Source of the DNA: Streptomyces sp. TP-A0874
GTDB lineage: Bacteria > Actinomycetota > Actinomycetes > Streptomycetales > Streptomycetaceae
DNA: 64,000 bases
NCBI RefSeq assembly: GCF_001748085.1
Contig: NZ_BBZK01000005.1
Span: 496,001-560,000, forward strand
Reading direction: 5' to 3'
In this document: positions 24,315 to 33,011 of the stretch, in pieces
How positions within the stretch are numbered: the stretch's first letter is position 1
Layout: each line of letters begins with the position of its first letter
Position numbers and translations under genes: made by a program
Notes under the pieces: model-generated
Databases searched by the model: none
The model's input: only the letters and a program-made list of their open reading frames with translations
Told to the model about the DNA's origin: nothing

Positions 24315-25541
24315 CTACCGGGCCGCTTTGAGCAGTGCTTTCACCGTCGTCGAGGCATCGGCGAGCGCATCGATGTCCAGCGCGGTGCCGCGTCGGATCA
24401 GCTCGATCGCCGGACGGACGTCCTTGCCGCTGTTCACCGCGGTGATCCCGGTGAGGACGCCGTCGCGGTGGTGCAACACGGAAAACGACAACGCCTCGAC
24501 ATCGCCACGCCAACAGCGGGCATCGTGCGGTGCCGGCTCTCCGGCCACCTGGATGTTCAGGTCGTACTGGTCGGACCAGAACCACGGTACGAACGCCGGC
24601 GGCGCGGTCCCACCGAGGACTGCCCGGGCCAGCGCCGAGCCCCGCTCCTTGGCGTTCTGCCAGTGCTCGAAGCGGCGGTGCTCGTCACCGGTGGACACCG
24701 CGGCAACGTCCCCCGCCGCCCACACCGACGGGTTCGAGGTGCGGCCCAAGGCGTCGACCTGCACGCCGTCTCCGACGGTGAGACCGGCGTCGACGGCCAG
24801 ACGCACCTCCGGTGCCATCCCGACCCCGACGACGACGAGTTCGGCCTGGAGCGTCGAACCGTCGGTGAGCACGACGTTCCTGACCCGCCCGTCGCCGGTG
24901 AAGGCCCGCACCCCCACACCGGTGCGCACCGTCACGCCACGCTCGCGGTGTGCCTCGGCCAGCCGGGTGGCCACATCGGCTCCCAAGGCCCCGAGCATCG
25001 GCAGCGCCCCCGCCTCCACGACGGTGGTGGGACACCCGCGGGCGGAGGCCGCAGCGGCGACCTCGGTGCCGATGAATCCTCCACCGACCACGACCACCGG
25101 CCCTCCCCGCTCAAGGTGGTCCCGGATACGAGCGGCGTCTTCGGCTGTCCGCAGGGTGCACACACCGCCCAGATCGGCCCCCGGCACATTGATCGACCTG
25201 GGCGAGCCGCCGGTGCACAACAACACCGCGTCGGCACGCAGCCGGTTTCCGTTACCGAGCTCGACGACGCCTTCACGCGGACGCAGAGCGGTGGCGGCGG
25301 TGCCGAGCCGCAGCGTCACGTCCCGATCTCGGTAAAACGATTCGGGCCGCAACAGCTCGTCGGCTGAGCGCGGGGTGTCGAGCAGGGCGGCCTTGGAAAG
25401 CGGTGGCCGGGCGTAGGGCAGGCGTTCCTCGGCTCCGACTAGGGTGATTTGCCCGCCGTACCCCTGCTCGCGCAGGGAACCGACGGCGCTGACGCCGGCC
25501 AGTCCCGCGCCCACCACCACGACGTGCTCGTACCGATCCAT
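24315..25541 (-). CDS. FAD-dependent ferredoxin reductase
   Basis: A 408-residue NAD(P)H:ferredoxin reductase of the putidaredoxin/rubredoxin-reductase type. FAD site VVVVGAGLAGVSAVGSLRE at the N-terminus, NAD site VVVVGGGFIGTEVAAAA near residue 150, second FAD motif NPSVWAAGDVAAV, and the C-terminal reductase domain with WFWSDQYDLNIQ. It would pass electrons from NAD(P)H to the Rieske ferredoxin encoded at 28664 and thence to the membrane oxygenase, giving a complete three-component system. Divergent from the oxygenase gene. Confidence 0.9.
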   Translation of the reverse strand: MDRYEHVVVVGAGLAGVSAVGSLREQGYGGQITLVGAEERLPYARPPLSKAALLDTPRSADELLRPESFYRDRDVTLRLGTAATALRPREGVVELGNGNRLRADAVLLCTGGSPRSINVPGADLGGVCTLRTAEDAARIRDHLERGGPVVVVGGGFIGTEVAAAASARGCPTTVVEAGALPMLGALGADVATRLAEAHRERGVTVRTGVGVRAFTGDGRVRNVVLTDGSTLQAELVVVGVGMAPEVRLAVDAGLTVGDGVQVDALGRTSNPSVWAAGDVAAVSTGDEHRRFEHWQNAKERGSALARAVLGGTAPPAFVPWFWSDQYDLNIQVAGEPAPHDARCWRGDVEALSFSVLHHRDGVLTGITAVNSGKDVRPAIELIRRGTALDIDALADASTTVKALLKAAR

Positions 25542-25747
25542 ATTTTCCCTTTCAAAAATTTACTGAACTTCGACAAAAGAGGATCCAGCTTTTCGGGTGG
25601 CAAGTCAATGAGCCCGAAAGGCGCCGGCATTTGAGCGTATAGGTTCTGTCAATACCCTTCTTCTGTTTTTTGAATTCGACTTTCCCGGTCGGTCGCGTCA
25701 CAGTTTCCACGAGCCTCAAAGGGAATTGCGAAGAGAAAGGGTGAGAG
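25542..25747. promoter_or_regulatory. Divergent AT-richer promoter region of the oxygenase system
   Basis: 206 bases between reductase and oxygenase genes, clearly AT-richer than the surroundings. It contains TCAATG at about 25611 and GGCATTTGA at about 25627, half-site-like matches to the 19568 palindrome (TTTCAATGCC), which hints at one regulator for importer and oxygenase. Confidence 0.35.
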
Positions 25748-26755
25748 ATGAGGTCGATGCTGACCCCGGAGGGCGACGACCCGTGGGCGAAGCCCCCGAA
25801 GGCCCCTCTGGCCCGCAAGGAGCTCAAGGTCCTGCAGCGCCGGCGCGACATGCCCGCGCTGCGTTACGTCGTCGGTCATCTCGCCGTCGCCGCGGGGACG
25901 GCCGCGCTGATCGCCCTCAGCTGGGGTAGCTGGCTGATGGTGCCGGCCATGTTCGCGCACGGCGTCGTGCTGGTGTTCCTGTTCGCTCCGCTGCACGAAT
26001 GCACGCACAGCACCGCTTTTCGTACGCGGTGGATGAACTCCGCATTCGCAACGTTCTGCGGACTGGTGCTGATGCGGCCGGCGCTTTACTTCCGATACCG
26101 GCACGCGGCACACCACAGTTACACGCAGGACCCGGCCCGCGACCCGGACCAGGTGCCGATGCCCGACGGTCTGGCCGGCTACCTCGGCGAGGTCTTCGGC
26201 ATGGAGTTCTGGCCGAAGATGATCGGCACGCTCCACCGCGGCGTCACCGGCCGCTTCAACGAGCGGGAGAAGGACTTCCTACCGGTATCGGAGCGCTCTC
26301 GGATCATCTGGGAGGCGCGGTGCATGGTGGCTTTCTACATCGCGCTGGCCGCGGCGTCGGTCGTGTTCTCCTTCTGGCCGGGACTGCTGGCTTTCTGGAT
26401 CGTCCCGCGGCTCATCGCCGAGCCCTCCCTCCGACTGGTCCGGATGGCAGAGCACACCGGTATGGAGGAAAACGCCAACTGGCTCGCCAACACCCGGACC
26501 ACAGTGAGTAATCCGGTGGTCCGCTTTCTGTACTGGCAGATGCAATACCACGCCGAGCACCACATGGCCCCGTCAGTGCCCTTCTACAACCTGGAGGCGC
26601 TGCACCATGCCCTACCCGGAAAGCCGGAGGAGCGGGAGTATGTGATCAGCAAGGGTTACATACGCGCTCACCGTGACATCGTCGCCAATCTCGGCAACGG
26701 GGCGGGATCGACGGTTCCCACGTCGACCGCGCTGGCGGCCGCGGCCCGGCGATAG
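25748..26755 (+). CDS. Membrane di-iron fatty-acid desaturase/hydroxylase-family oxygenase
   Basis: A 335-residue integral membrane protein with the three histidine boxes of the desaturase/alkane-hydroxylase fold: HECTH, HAAHH (followed by SYTQDPARDPDQ) and HAEHH (followed by MAPSVPFYNL), plus an extra conserved-looking RMAEHTGME before box three. Hydrophobic helices precede and follow box one and box two. Such enzymes use O2 and a ferredoxin to desaturate or hydroxylate a substrate, or cleave an ether or N-alkyl bond. The neighbouring Rieske ferredoxin and reductase are the expected electron donors. The substrate is unknown; a free fatty acid is not implied by the neighbours. Confidence 0.85.
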   Translation: MRSMLTPEGDDPWAKPPKAPLARKELKVLQRRRDMPALRYVVGHLAVAAGTAALIALSWGSWLMVPAMFAHGVVLVFLFAPLHECTHSTAFRTRWMNSAFATFCGLVLMRPALYFRYRHAAHHSYTQDPARDPDQVPMPDGLAGYLGEVFGMEFWPKMIGTLHRGVTGRFNEREKDFLPVSERSRIIWEARCMVAFYIALAAASVVFSFWPGLLAFWIVPRLIAEPSLRLVRMAEHTGMEENANWLANTRTTVSNPVVRFLYWQMQYHAEHHMAPSVPFYNLEALHHALPGKPEEREYVISKGYIRAHRDIVANLGNGAGSTVPTSTALAAAARR

Positions 26756-26840
26756 CTTCTCCAAAGACCCGGTCCCGCGGCGGCGTGTCCTCCCCGACCT
26801 CACCGCCGCGGGCCGGCCCAGACCAGGGAAAGGAACGCCC

Positions 26841-28427
26841 GTGTCCGGACAGCTGACACTGGGTGTCGATATCGGCACCACCAACGTCAAGGCCTGCGTT
26901 CTAGATACCAGCACCGCCACCATCGTCGCCTCCGCCGCGGCCGAGCACCCGTTGCACCACCCCCGCCCCGGCTGGGCGGAACAGCATCCGGACGAGTACT
27001 GGGACGCGGTGAAGGCGTGCATTCGCAGTTGCGTGAGTCAACTGCCGAATGCCGAAGGCATCGCCGCCGTGTCGATCTCGGGCCTCGTGGGAGTGACGCT
27101 CGCGGTCGACGATTTCGGCCAGCCACTCCGGCCGGCGATGATCTGGATGGACTCTCGTTCTCATGCCGAATGCGACGAGATCCGGGAGCGCGTCGGCGAA
27201 AAACGGGTCAACGCCGTCAACGGAAACCGGGTCGCATCGTGGTTCATCGAGCCGAAACTGCTGTGGATCCGGAACCACGAGCCCGACACTTTCCGGCGGA
27301 TTCACAAGATCCTTTCACCCACCGGGTACTGCAATCTCAGACTCACCGGCGAGTACACCATCAACCCCGGTGACGCCGGTCTTTTCTACCCTTACGAACA
27401 CAGGGTGGGGAAGTGGGATCACTCTCTGACCGCCGACCTCGGGCTGGATCCGGCGATCTATCCCACGATCATGGCATCCGAGCACGTCATCGGAGCTGTC
27501 ACGGCCGAGTCCGCGGCGGAGACCGGGCTTCCCAAGGGCACCGCGGTCGTCGCCGGGGGGACGGACATCAGCGCAGCGGCTCTCGGCGCGGGGGTCACCG
27601 AGGCGGGCCAGGCCTACTACTCGATGGGCACCGGCTCCAACCTCGGCATCATCATCCCACGTGAGCAGGAGATACCGGAGTACCGGATCCTCAAGTGGCC
27701 GCACGTGATCGATGGACTGACCCTGTTCGACGCTCCCATGGCCTTCACCGGTGCGTCGCTGAAATGGTTCCGCGACAAGTTCGCCGACCCCGAAGTCGTC
27801 ATGGCGGAACGTATGGGGCGTAACGTCTTCGATCTCGTCACCGAGCAGGCGGGGCGGATCGCGGCCGGTGCCGACGGCCTGCTCTACCTGCCGTACCTCG
27901 GAAACTCGCTGGCACCGCGGTGGGACATGAGCGCCTCCGGCGTGTTCTTCGGTGTACAGCCCTTCACCACCCGCGCACACTTCATCCGGGCACTCATCGA
28001 GGGTGTTGCCTTCGACCTGTACTCGAATGTTCGGATCGCGGCCGAGGCCGGCGCCGAGTTCGACGAACTCATCCTCAACGGGGGCCCTACGAAAAGCGCG
28101 CTGTGGAACCAGATCACTGCCGATATCACCGGTCGGCGGCTGGTCCTCACGGATGTGGACGAGGCGGCCCCACTCGGCGACGCCATCATCGCCGCGACCG
28201 GGGCCGGTCTCTACCGGGACATGCGTGAGCCGGTGAAGGATCTCGCTCCGACCAAGCACGTGATCGAGCCGGATCAGGACCGGCATGCCATGTACGGAGA
28301 GTTCTTCGAGGCCTGGAACCAGATCTACCTGGACCTCGAGGGCAGCATGAGCCGCCACAGGCAACTGGTGTCCCGATACAGCCGCCCCGGCCCGACCGAG
28401 ATGGTGGGTGCGGGCGGAAACAACTGA
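26841..28427 (+). CDS. FGGY-family carbohydrate (polyol) kinase
   Basis: A 528-residue kinase of the glycerol/xylulose/gluconate kinase family. N-terminal phosphate motif LGVDIGTTNVKACVLD, catalytic aspartate in VAGGTDISAAALGAG, second-domain motif LILNGGPTKSALWNQITADI. Substrate specificity cannot be set from these motifs. With GlpD in the same island, glycerol or a small ketose/tetritol is attractive. GTG 26841 follows AAGGA; it lies 85 bases after the oxygenase gene and probably shares its transcript. The C-terminus carries a longer than usual hydrophilic tail. Confidence 0.88.
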   Translation: MSGQLTLGVDIGTTNVKACVLDTSTATIVASAAAEHPLHHPRPGWAEQHPDEYWDAVKACIRSCVSQLPNAEGIAAVSISGLVGVTLAVDDFGQPLRPAMIWMDSRSHAECDEIRERVGEKRVNAVNGNRVASWFIEPKLLWIRNHEPDTFRRIHKILSPTGYCNLRLTGEYTINPGDAGLFYPYEHRVGKWDHSLTADLGLDPAIYPTIMASEHVIGAVTAESAAETGLPKGTAVVAGGTDISAAALGAGVTEAGQAYYSMGTGSNLGIIIPREQEIPEYRILKWPHVIDGLTLFDAPMAFTGASLKWFRDKFADPEVVMAERMGRNVFDLVTEQAGRIAAGADGLLYLPYLGNSLAPRWDMSASGVFFGVQPFTTRAHFIRALIEGVAFDLYSNVRIAAEAGAEFDELILNGGPTKSALWNQITADITGRRLVLTDVDEAAPLGDAIIAATGAGLYRDMREPVKDLAPTKHVIEPDQDRHAMYGEFFEAWNQIYLDLEGSMSRHRQLVSRYSRPGPTEMVGAGGNN

Positions 28428-28663
28428 CCGGACTTCGGGCAGGGCCGCCCCGCCGTGAGGCGTGAGGCCGGAGCCACTCCGGGCGGCCCACCGGGCGGAG
28501 TTCCCGGAACGCCGGATGTCGCCGGACCGAGGTGGTCCGGTTACGGCCTTCCGCTCCGTGAGCACCTGCGGCGGACACCGCTGCCCGGCGGGGCCAGCTC
28601 TGCCCACCGACACCGGTTCGGGCGTCCTGAGCTGCCGACCGTGAGCACGAAAAGGAGAATGAC

Positions 28664-28993
28664 GTGAGTGAGGAAAACGACGTCTGGCGCGCGGTCACCG
28701 CTGCCGACGAGGTCGAGGAAGACGATGTCATCTGCGTCGAGGTCTGTGGCCGCACGCTGGCCGTTTTCCACCTGGAAGACGGTAGCTACCACGTGACGGA
28801 GGACTGCTGCACTCACCAGGAGGCGTCGCTTTCCGACGGTTACCTGCAGGCCGACACCATTGAATGTCCACGGCACCAGGGAGTGTTCCACATACCGACC
28901 GGCAAACCGATGGCACCGCCTGTCGTCGCCCCTCTTCAGACTTATCCGACTAAGGTCGAAAGCGGACAGGTCTGGGCTCGGCTCCCAGACTGA
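28664..28993 (+). CDS. Rieske-type [2Fe-2S] ferredoxin
   Basis: A 109-residue soluble electron carrier. The cluster ligands are Cys-x-His in DCCTHQEASLSDG and Cys-x2-His in ECPRHQGVF, spaced as in oxygenase-linked Rieske ferredoxins (NDO/BPH type). It should shuttle electrons from the reductase at 24315 to the membrane oxygenase at 25748. GTG start with AAAGGAG nearby. The 236 bases before it hold nothing I recognise. Confidence 0.93.
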   Translation: MSEENDVWRAVTAADEVEEDDVICVEVCGRTLAVFHLEDGSYHVTEDCCTHQEASLSDGYLQADTIECPRHQGVFHIPTGKPMAPPVVAPLQTYPTKVESGQVWARLPD

Positions 28994-29009
28994 GCATGAG
29001 GTGACACCG

Positions 29010-30002
29010 ATGATGGCGAGTGGGGAAGCGGATTTTCAGCGACTCGGAGCGGCGGGTCAGACGCCCGACACCCAGGACGGCAGGCGCGCGACCGGACTTC
29101 CGTACGTCAGCTTCAACCAGCTCCGTTCGTTCCATGCCGTGGGGATGGCGGGAAGTGTCACCGGTGCGGCGGCGCTGCTGCACGTCAGTCAGCCCACGGT
29201 GACGATCCAGCTCAGGCAGCTCGAGGCGCACTACGGCATTGAGCTGGTGAGGCGTACCCCCCGCGGCATGGTGCTGTCCCCGCTCGGCGAGGAGCTCTTC
29301 GAGCTGACCAGGCAGGTCTTCGGTCTGCACGGTCAGATCGTCGAACTCCTCGGTTCCTCGGCGACCAACGTGCAAGGCGAGCTGAGGGTCGGAGGGGTGG
29401 CACCCTACTACGTCATGCGGGTACTCGCGGCCTTCACCAAGGCCTACCCCGCGGTGACCGTCTCACTGCAGCTGGCGAACTCGGCCACGGTCATCGAGCA
29501 GCTCGTGGAACAGCGGATCGACGTCGGCATCGTCGGACAGGCGACGCTCGACACCCAGCTGATGGCGCTGCCTTCCAGCAAACAGCGGATCGTGCTGTTC
29601 TGCCGGGACGACCATCCGTGGAATGGCCGGGAGGGGATCGAGCTCGGCGAACTGGCGGACGAGCCGCTGGTCCTGCGTGAGCGGGGGTCGACCAGCAGGC
29701 TGGTGCTCGAACGTGCGCTCGCGGAGCGGGGGATCACCCCTCGGGTGGCGCTGGAGGTGGATCGCGAGGGCATCCGGGAGGCGGTGCTGGCCGGTTTCGG
29801 TGTCGGCATCAGCACCGAGGCCGAATACGTCGATGAACCCCGGACCTGGAAGCTGCCCGTTCTCGGCGCCGACATCTTCACCGAGGCCTTCGCCGTATGT
29901 CTGCGCAGCCGCCGACATGCTCCGGGAGTGCGTGCCTTCATGGCGACCGCAGAGAAGCTCTTCGATGCGAGCGAGACGTCGAAGGCGACACCGACCGCCT
30001 GA
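29010..30002 (+). CDS. LysR-family transcriptional regulator
   Basis: A 330-residue LysR protein. The winged HTH (about 33-90) includes NQLRSFHAVGMAGSVTGAAA and VSQPTVTIQLRQLE; the effector-binding domain follows from about 115. An unusual 30-residue hydrophilic extension precedes the HTH. ATG 29010 follows GAGGTG and lies 16 bases after the Rieske gene, so it is co-transcribed with the oxygenase system and is the obvious candidate pathway regulator. Confidence 0.9.
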   Translation: MMASGEADFQRLGAAGQTPDTQDGRRATGLPYVSFNQLRSFHAVGMAGSVTGAAALLHVSQPTVTIQLRQLEAHYGIELVRRTPRGMVLSPLGEELFELTRQVFGLHGQIVELLGSSATNVQGELRVGGVAPYYVMRVLAAFTKAYPAVTVSLQLANSATVIEQLVEQRIDVGIVGQATLDTQLMALPSSKQRIVLFCRDDHPWNGREGIELGELADEPLVLRERGSTSRLVLERALAERGITPRVALEVDREGIREAVLAGFGVGISTEAEYVDEPRTWKLPVLGADIFTEAFAVCLRSRRHAPGVRAFMATAEKLFDASETSKATPTA

Positions 30003-30080
30003 CCGGGAACTGCTCGGACGGCTGGTCGCAGACCGCTTTCGCCCACCGTCCTCTCCCCCTCTCACACATTGGAGAACCGC

Positions 30081-30395
30081 ATGAACACCGATCGAAGTAC
30101 GGCGCGCGCTGCGACCGCCCCGACCCCCCACACGGGCGCCGGGCGATGTGGGCCGGGGCCCGAAGCGAATGACTTGGTCGAGCTGCCGCTGCCCGAGGCG
30201 CTGGTGGTACGGGACCAGCCGTTGACCATGCGCTGTGTGGAGCAGCCCCGGCGGAAGATCGTCGTCGTGCGGGGTTCGGACAGCGCCGATATGTCCCCCA
30301 CCGAAGTGGACGAGTTCGCCGACCAACTGGTGTCCTTCGCCGCCCAGATCCGCCGGCTCGCCCGGCTGGCACGCCAGCAGGCGCCGGTCGGCTGA
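30081..30395 (+). CDS. Small hypothetical protein
   Basis: 104 residues, GGAGAA before ATG 30081, actinomycete codon bias. The first half is polar and low complexity; the second half (LTMRCVEQPRRKIVVVRGSD, then a helical DEFADQLVSFAAQIRRLARLA) looks like a small beta-plus-helix fold. I do not recognise a family. No export signal or membrane span. Confidence 0.55.
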   Translation: MNTDRSTARAATAPTPHTGAGRCGPGPEANDLVELPLPEALVVRDQPLTMRCVEQPRRKIVVVRGSDSADMSPTEVDEFADQLVSFAAQIRRLARLARQQAPVG

Positions 30396-30449
30396 CGCGC
30401 GTACGGTGCCCCGGGGCGGGGCAGCGCGCCAGGAAAAAGGGATGCAACA

Positions 30450-30476
30450 AAGGCCCGGGTCCGCGACCTGGGCCTT
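30450..30476 (-). terminator. Terminator of tRNA-Gly
   Basis: Twelve-base arms 30450-30461 and 30465-30476 with a three-base loop; on the minus strand they are followed by TTGTTGCATCCCTTTTT. Confidence 0.65.
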
Positions 30477-30481
30477 CACTG

Positions 30482-30555
30482 TGGAGCGGGTGACGGGAAT
30501 CGAACCCGCGCTATAAGCTTGGGAAGCTCATGTTCTACCATTAAACTACACCCGC
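30482..30555 (-). tRNA. tRNA-Gly (anticodon CCC)
   Basis: Read on the minus strand: acceptor GCGGGTG pairs with CACCCGC, discriminator T, and CCA is encoded (30484-30482). The anticodon arm is TGAGC-TTCCCAA-GCTTA with one G-T pair, giving CCC in the loop, which reads GGG. The T arm has GGTTCGATTCC. The D arm is GTTTAATGGTAGAAC. Complete 74-base gene just upstream of the divergent zinc-ribbon and dcd genes. Confidence 0.93.
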
Positions 30556-30780
30556 GCGAGAGAGGCCCCGCAGGGCATCTCGACATTCCTCACTCTACCT
30601 CATGCTCGGCCCCCGGCGTATCCGCCGTGGGGCTTTTGTGCTGCTCGGAGAGGAGGCTATGTGGCTGCGGCGGCGGGCAGTTGGGCGTACGGTTAGCCGT
30701 CCGGAGCGCCGTTTGGAGCACTGTCCGAGCCATCCCCTAATGTGTCGATTGTCGTCCACGAAGGTTGGGGAAGGGACTTG

Positions 30781-30948
30781 ATGGAGCGCACCGTCGTACG
30801 TTGTGCCGCAGGACACGTGTTCAGCACGGAGTCGTTCCCGCTGCAGAATCTCGGGCACGACCGGATCGGGCCGGGGCGGCTGTTGCGCTGCCCGCAGTGT
30901 GCCCGCCTGCGGCACGCGGTGCCGGTCGCAGGACAGCTGAAGCGGTAA
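30781..30948 (+). CDS. Small zinc-ribbon-like protein
   Basis: 55 residues from ATG 30781 (ribosome site GGAAGGGA). It has RCAAGHVF and RCPQCARL, a Cys-His/Cys-x2-Cys pattern able to bind one zinc. It sits between tRNA-Gly and dcd, a position I recall as conserved in Streptomyces. Function unknown. Confidence 0.7.
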   Translation: MERTVVRCAAGHVFSTESFPLQNLGHDRIGPGRLLRCPQCARLRHAVPVAGQLKR

Positions 30949-31169
30949 GCCGCGGCAGCGGAGCGGCAGGAGCGGAGCAGCGCGGGATCGCCACCGATGA
31001 GCGGGGAGCGCCGTGCGGTGGTTTAGGGAGGCGGTAGTGGGCGCCGGCCGGAGAGATCTCCGACCTCTGCAGGGGGCGCGGAGGCCGTCGGCCGGCGGTC
31101 GTTCGTCGCTGGGAGCGGGCGACGGCGGTCCGGTGTGACCCGGATTGGGTCGTGCTCCTGCCGGCCGCG

Positions 31170-31175
31170 TACGCT
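31170..31175 (+). promoter_or_regulatory. -10 element for leaderless dcd
   Basis: TACGCT seven bases before the GTG at 31182; no Shine-Dalgarno sequence precedes that start. Confidence 0.5.
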
Positions 31176-31181
31176 CACAGC

Positions 31182-31793
31182 GTGCTTCTCTCTGACAAGG
31201 ACATCCGGGCCGAGATCGACTCCGGCCGGGTGCGTATCGACCCTTACGACGCCGAGATGGTGCAGCCATCGAGCATCGATGTGCGGTTGGACCGATACTT
31301 CCGGGTGTTCGAGAACCACCGCTACCCGCACATCGACCCGGCCGTCGAGCAGCCGGATCTGACGCGTCTGGTGGAGCCGGAGGGCGACGAGGCGTTCATC
31401 CTGCACCCCGGGGAGTTCGTGCTCGCCTCCACCTACGAGGTCATCTCGCTCCCCACCGACCTCGCCTCCCGGCTTGAGGGCAAGTCGAGTCTGGGCCGGC
31501 TGGGACTGCTCACCCACTCCACCGCCGGGTTCATCGACCCCGGCTTCTCGGGACATGTGACGCTCGAGCTGTCGAACATGGCGACCCTGCCGATCAAGCT
31601 GTGGCCCGGCATGAAGATCGGCCAGCTCTGCCTGTTCCGGATGACCTCGCCCGCCGAGCACGGCTACGGCTCGGCCCGCTACGGCTCCCGCTACCAGGGA
31701 CAGCGCGGCCCCACGCCCTCCCGTTCGTATCTGAACTTCCACCGCACCACGGTCCGGTCCGAGCCCCGTACCGAGCCGGCTCCCGAGGGCTGA
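31182..31793 (+). CDS. dcd: dCTP deaminase
   Basis: Deaminates dCTP toward dUTP, supplying the thymidylate pathway; some actinobacterial members also hydrolyse the product to dUMP. The 203-residue trimer-forming protein has [16 protein letters not shown], the catalytic region [19 protein letters not shown] and [19 protein letters not shown] 31182 gives the standard N-terminus ([11 protein letters not shown]) and coincides with a leaderless promoter. Confidence 0.95.
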   Translation: MLLSDKDIRAEIDSGRVRIDPYDAEMVQPSSIDVRLDRYFRVFENHRYPHIDPAVEQPDLTRLVEPEGDEAFILHPGEFVLASTYEVISLPTDLASRLEGKSSLGRLGLLTHSTAGFIDPGFSGHVTLELSNMATLPIKLWPGMKIGQLCLFRMTSPAEHGYGSARYGSRYQGQRGPTPSRSYLNFHRTTVRSEPRTEPAPEG

Positions 31794-31912
31794 CGCGGAA
31801 CCGGAGGCGCGGTGTCACGCGGCTCGGTGGCCGTGTGGCCGGCTCGCCGAACGACCGCGGCGCGCGATCGGCGGAGGAGCGTCCGGCCCGGTCGCGGTCG
31901 CCCGGACCCGGG

Positions 31913-32893
31913 TCAGAGGGTGCCCAGCTTGATCAGCGCCAGGAGCGCCACCAGTTGGATCGACGAGGCGCTCAGCGCCCGGGCCCACGGCAGGTCGTGG
32001 GACTTGCCCACCATCGAGGTGAAGAGCGTTCCTGCCGCGATCCAGGTCACCCAGCCCAGGGTCTGCACCAGGGTGCTGTCGCCGCCCAGGAAGACCGCGA
32101 AGAGCAGCCGGGGTGCGTCGGTGAGGGACATGATCAGCATGGAGAGGCCCACCGTCGGCTGCCAGGCCCCGTCCCCGCCCAACTGCCGGGCGAGGGTGTG
32201 GGTCACCGCGCCCAGGATCAGGCCGCTGATGACCACGGCGATCCCGGTGCTGATCACCCAGGGAACGCTGTTGCCCAGGGTGGCGTTGAGCACGTCCTCG
32301 CGGGCCTCGTCGAAGCCGAAGACGGCCACCAGCCCGTAGAGGAAGGTGACGGTGAGCGCGGCGCCCCACATCGTGTGGTCGCGCATCACCATGAACGTCG
32401 GTCCGGGCCGCAGCACGATGCCGCTGAGCAGCCTCTTCCAGTGCAGCCTCGGGGCGACCGGCGCCGTACCGCTCTGACCGGCGCGGTAGGTGCTGCCACC
32501 GTGGTACGCGGGCTGACCGTCCTGCTCGGAGCCGGGCCCGTAGCCCTGGTTCAGCTCGTCGACGCTGAACGCCCGGGTGTGCCCCGGGTTGTCGTCGTAG
32601 GAGTCCGCCCCGTCGTGGTAGGGGGCCTGGCCGCCGTAGTGCGGCCCGCCGAGGTACTCCGGCTCGCCGCTCCGGCCGCCGCCCCCGCCGTACTGCTGCC
32701 ACTGCTGGGCCGACGGGGCCGCGGGCTGCTGACCGTATGGCGCCGGGTAGGGCTGCTGCCCCCCGTACGGCGGCTGAGCGTGCGCCGGGTACGGCCCCTG
32801 TTGCGGGTACTGGCCCTGCTGCTGTGGGTACGGGCCCTGCTGCTGCGCGGAGCCGGAGTCCCGGCCGCGCCCCATCCTGAATCCAGCCACCAT
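31913..32893 (-). CDS. Yip1-domain membrane protein with Gln/Pro/Tyr-rich N-terminus
   Basis: 326 residues. The first 140 are low complexity with QQQGPYPQ-type repeats, like the disordered tails of many actinomycete membrane proteins. Then an amphipathic start (LHWKRLLSGIVLRPGPTF) and about five membrane helices (160-325) typical of the Yip1 family. Role unknown; no operon partner. Confidence 0.7.
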   Translation of the reverse strand: MVAGFRMGRGRDSGSAQQQGPYPQQQGQYPQQGPYPAHAQPPYGGQQPYPAPYGQQPAAPSAQQWQQYGGGGGRSGEPEYLGGPHYGGQAPYHDGADSYDDNPGHTRAFSVDELNQGYGPGSEQDGQPAYHGGSTYRAGQSGTAPVAPRLHWKRLLSGIVLRPGPTFMVMRDHTMWGAALTVTFLYGLVAVFGFDEAREDVLNATLGNSVPWVISTGIAVVISGLILGAVTHTLARQLGGDGAWQPTVGLSMLIMSLTDAPRLLFAVFLGGDSTLVQTLGWVTWIAAGTLFTSMVGKSHDLPWARALSASSIQLVALLALIKLGTL

Positions 32894-33011
32894 TCGAACG
32901 TACCTGGTTGCGCGGGCGCGGGTGCGGGGCCCGGGGGATCCGACGGGGTTTGCTGCCGAGTCGTGACATCGTGTCGGACGACCCGCCGCCGGGCGGCCCC
33001 CGGCCGGATGG

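Noticed and set aside
26673..26840. N-terminal extension of the FGGY kinase frame upstream of GTG 26841
   Set aside because: It overlaps the end of the oxygenase gene, is Arg/Pro-rich, and the family N-terminus begins at 26841 with its own ribosome site.
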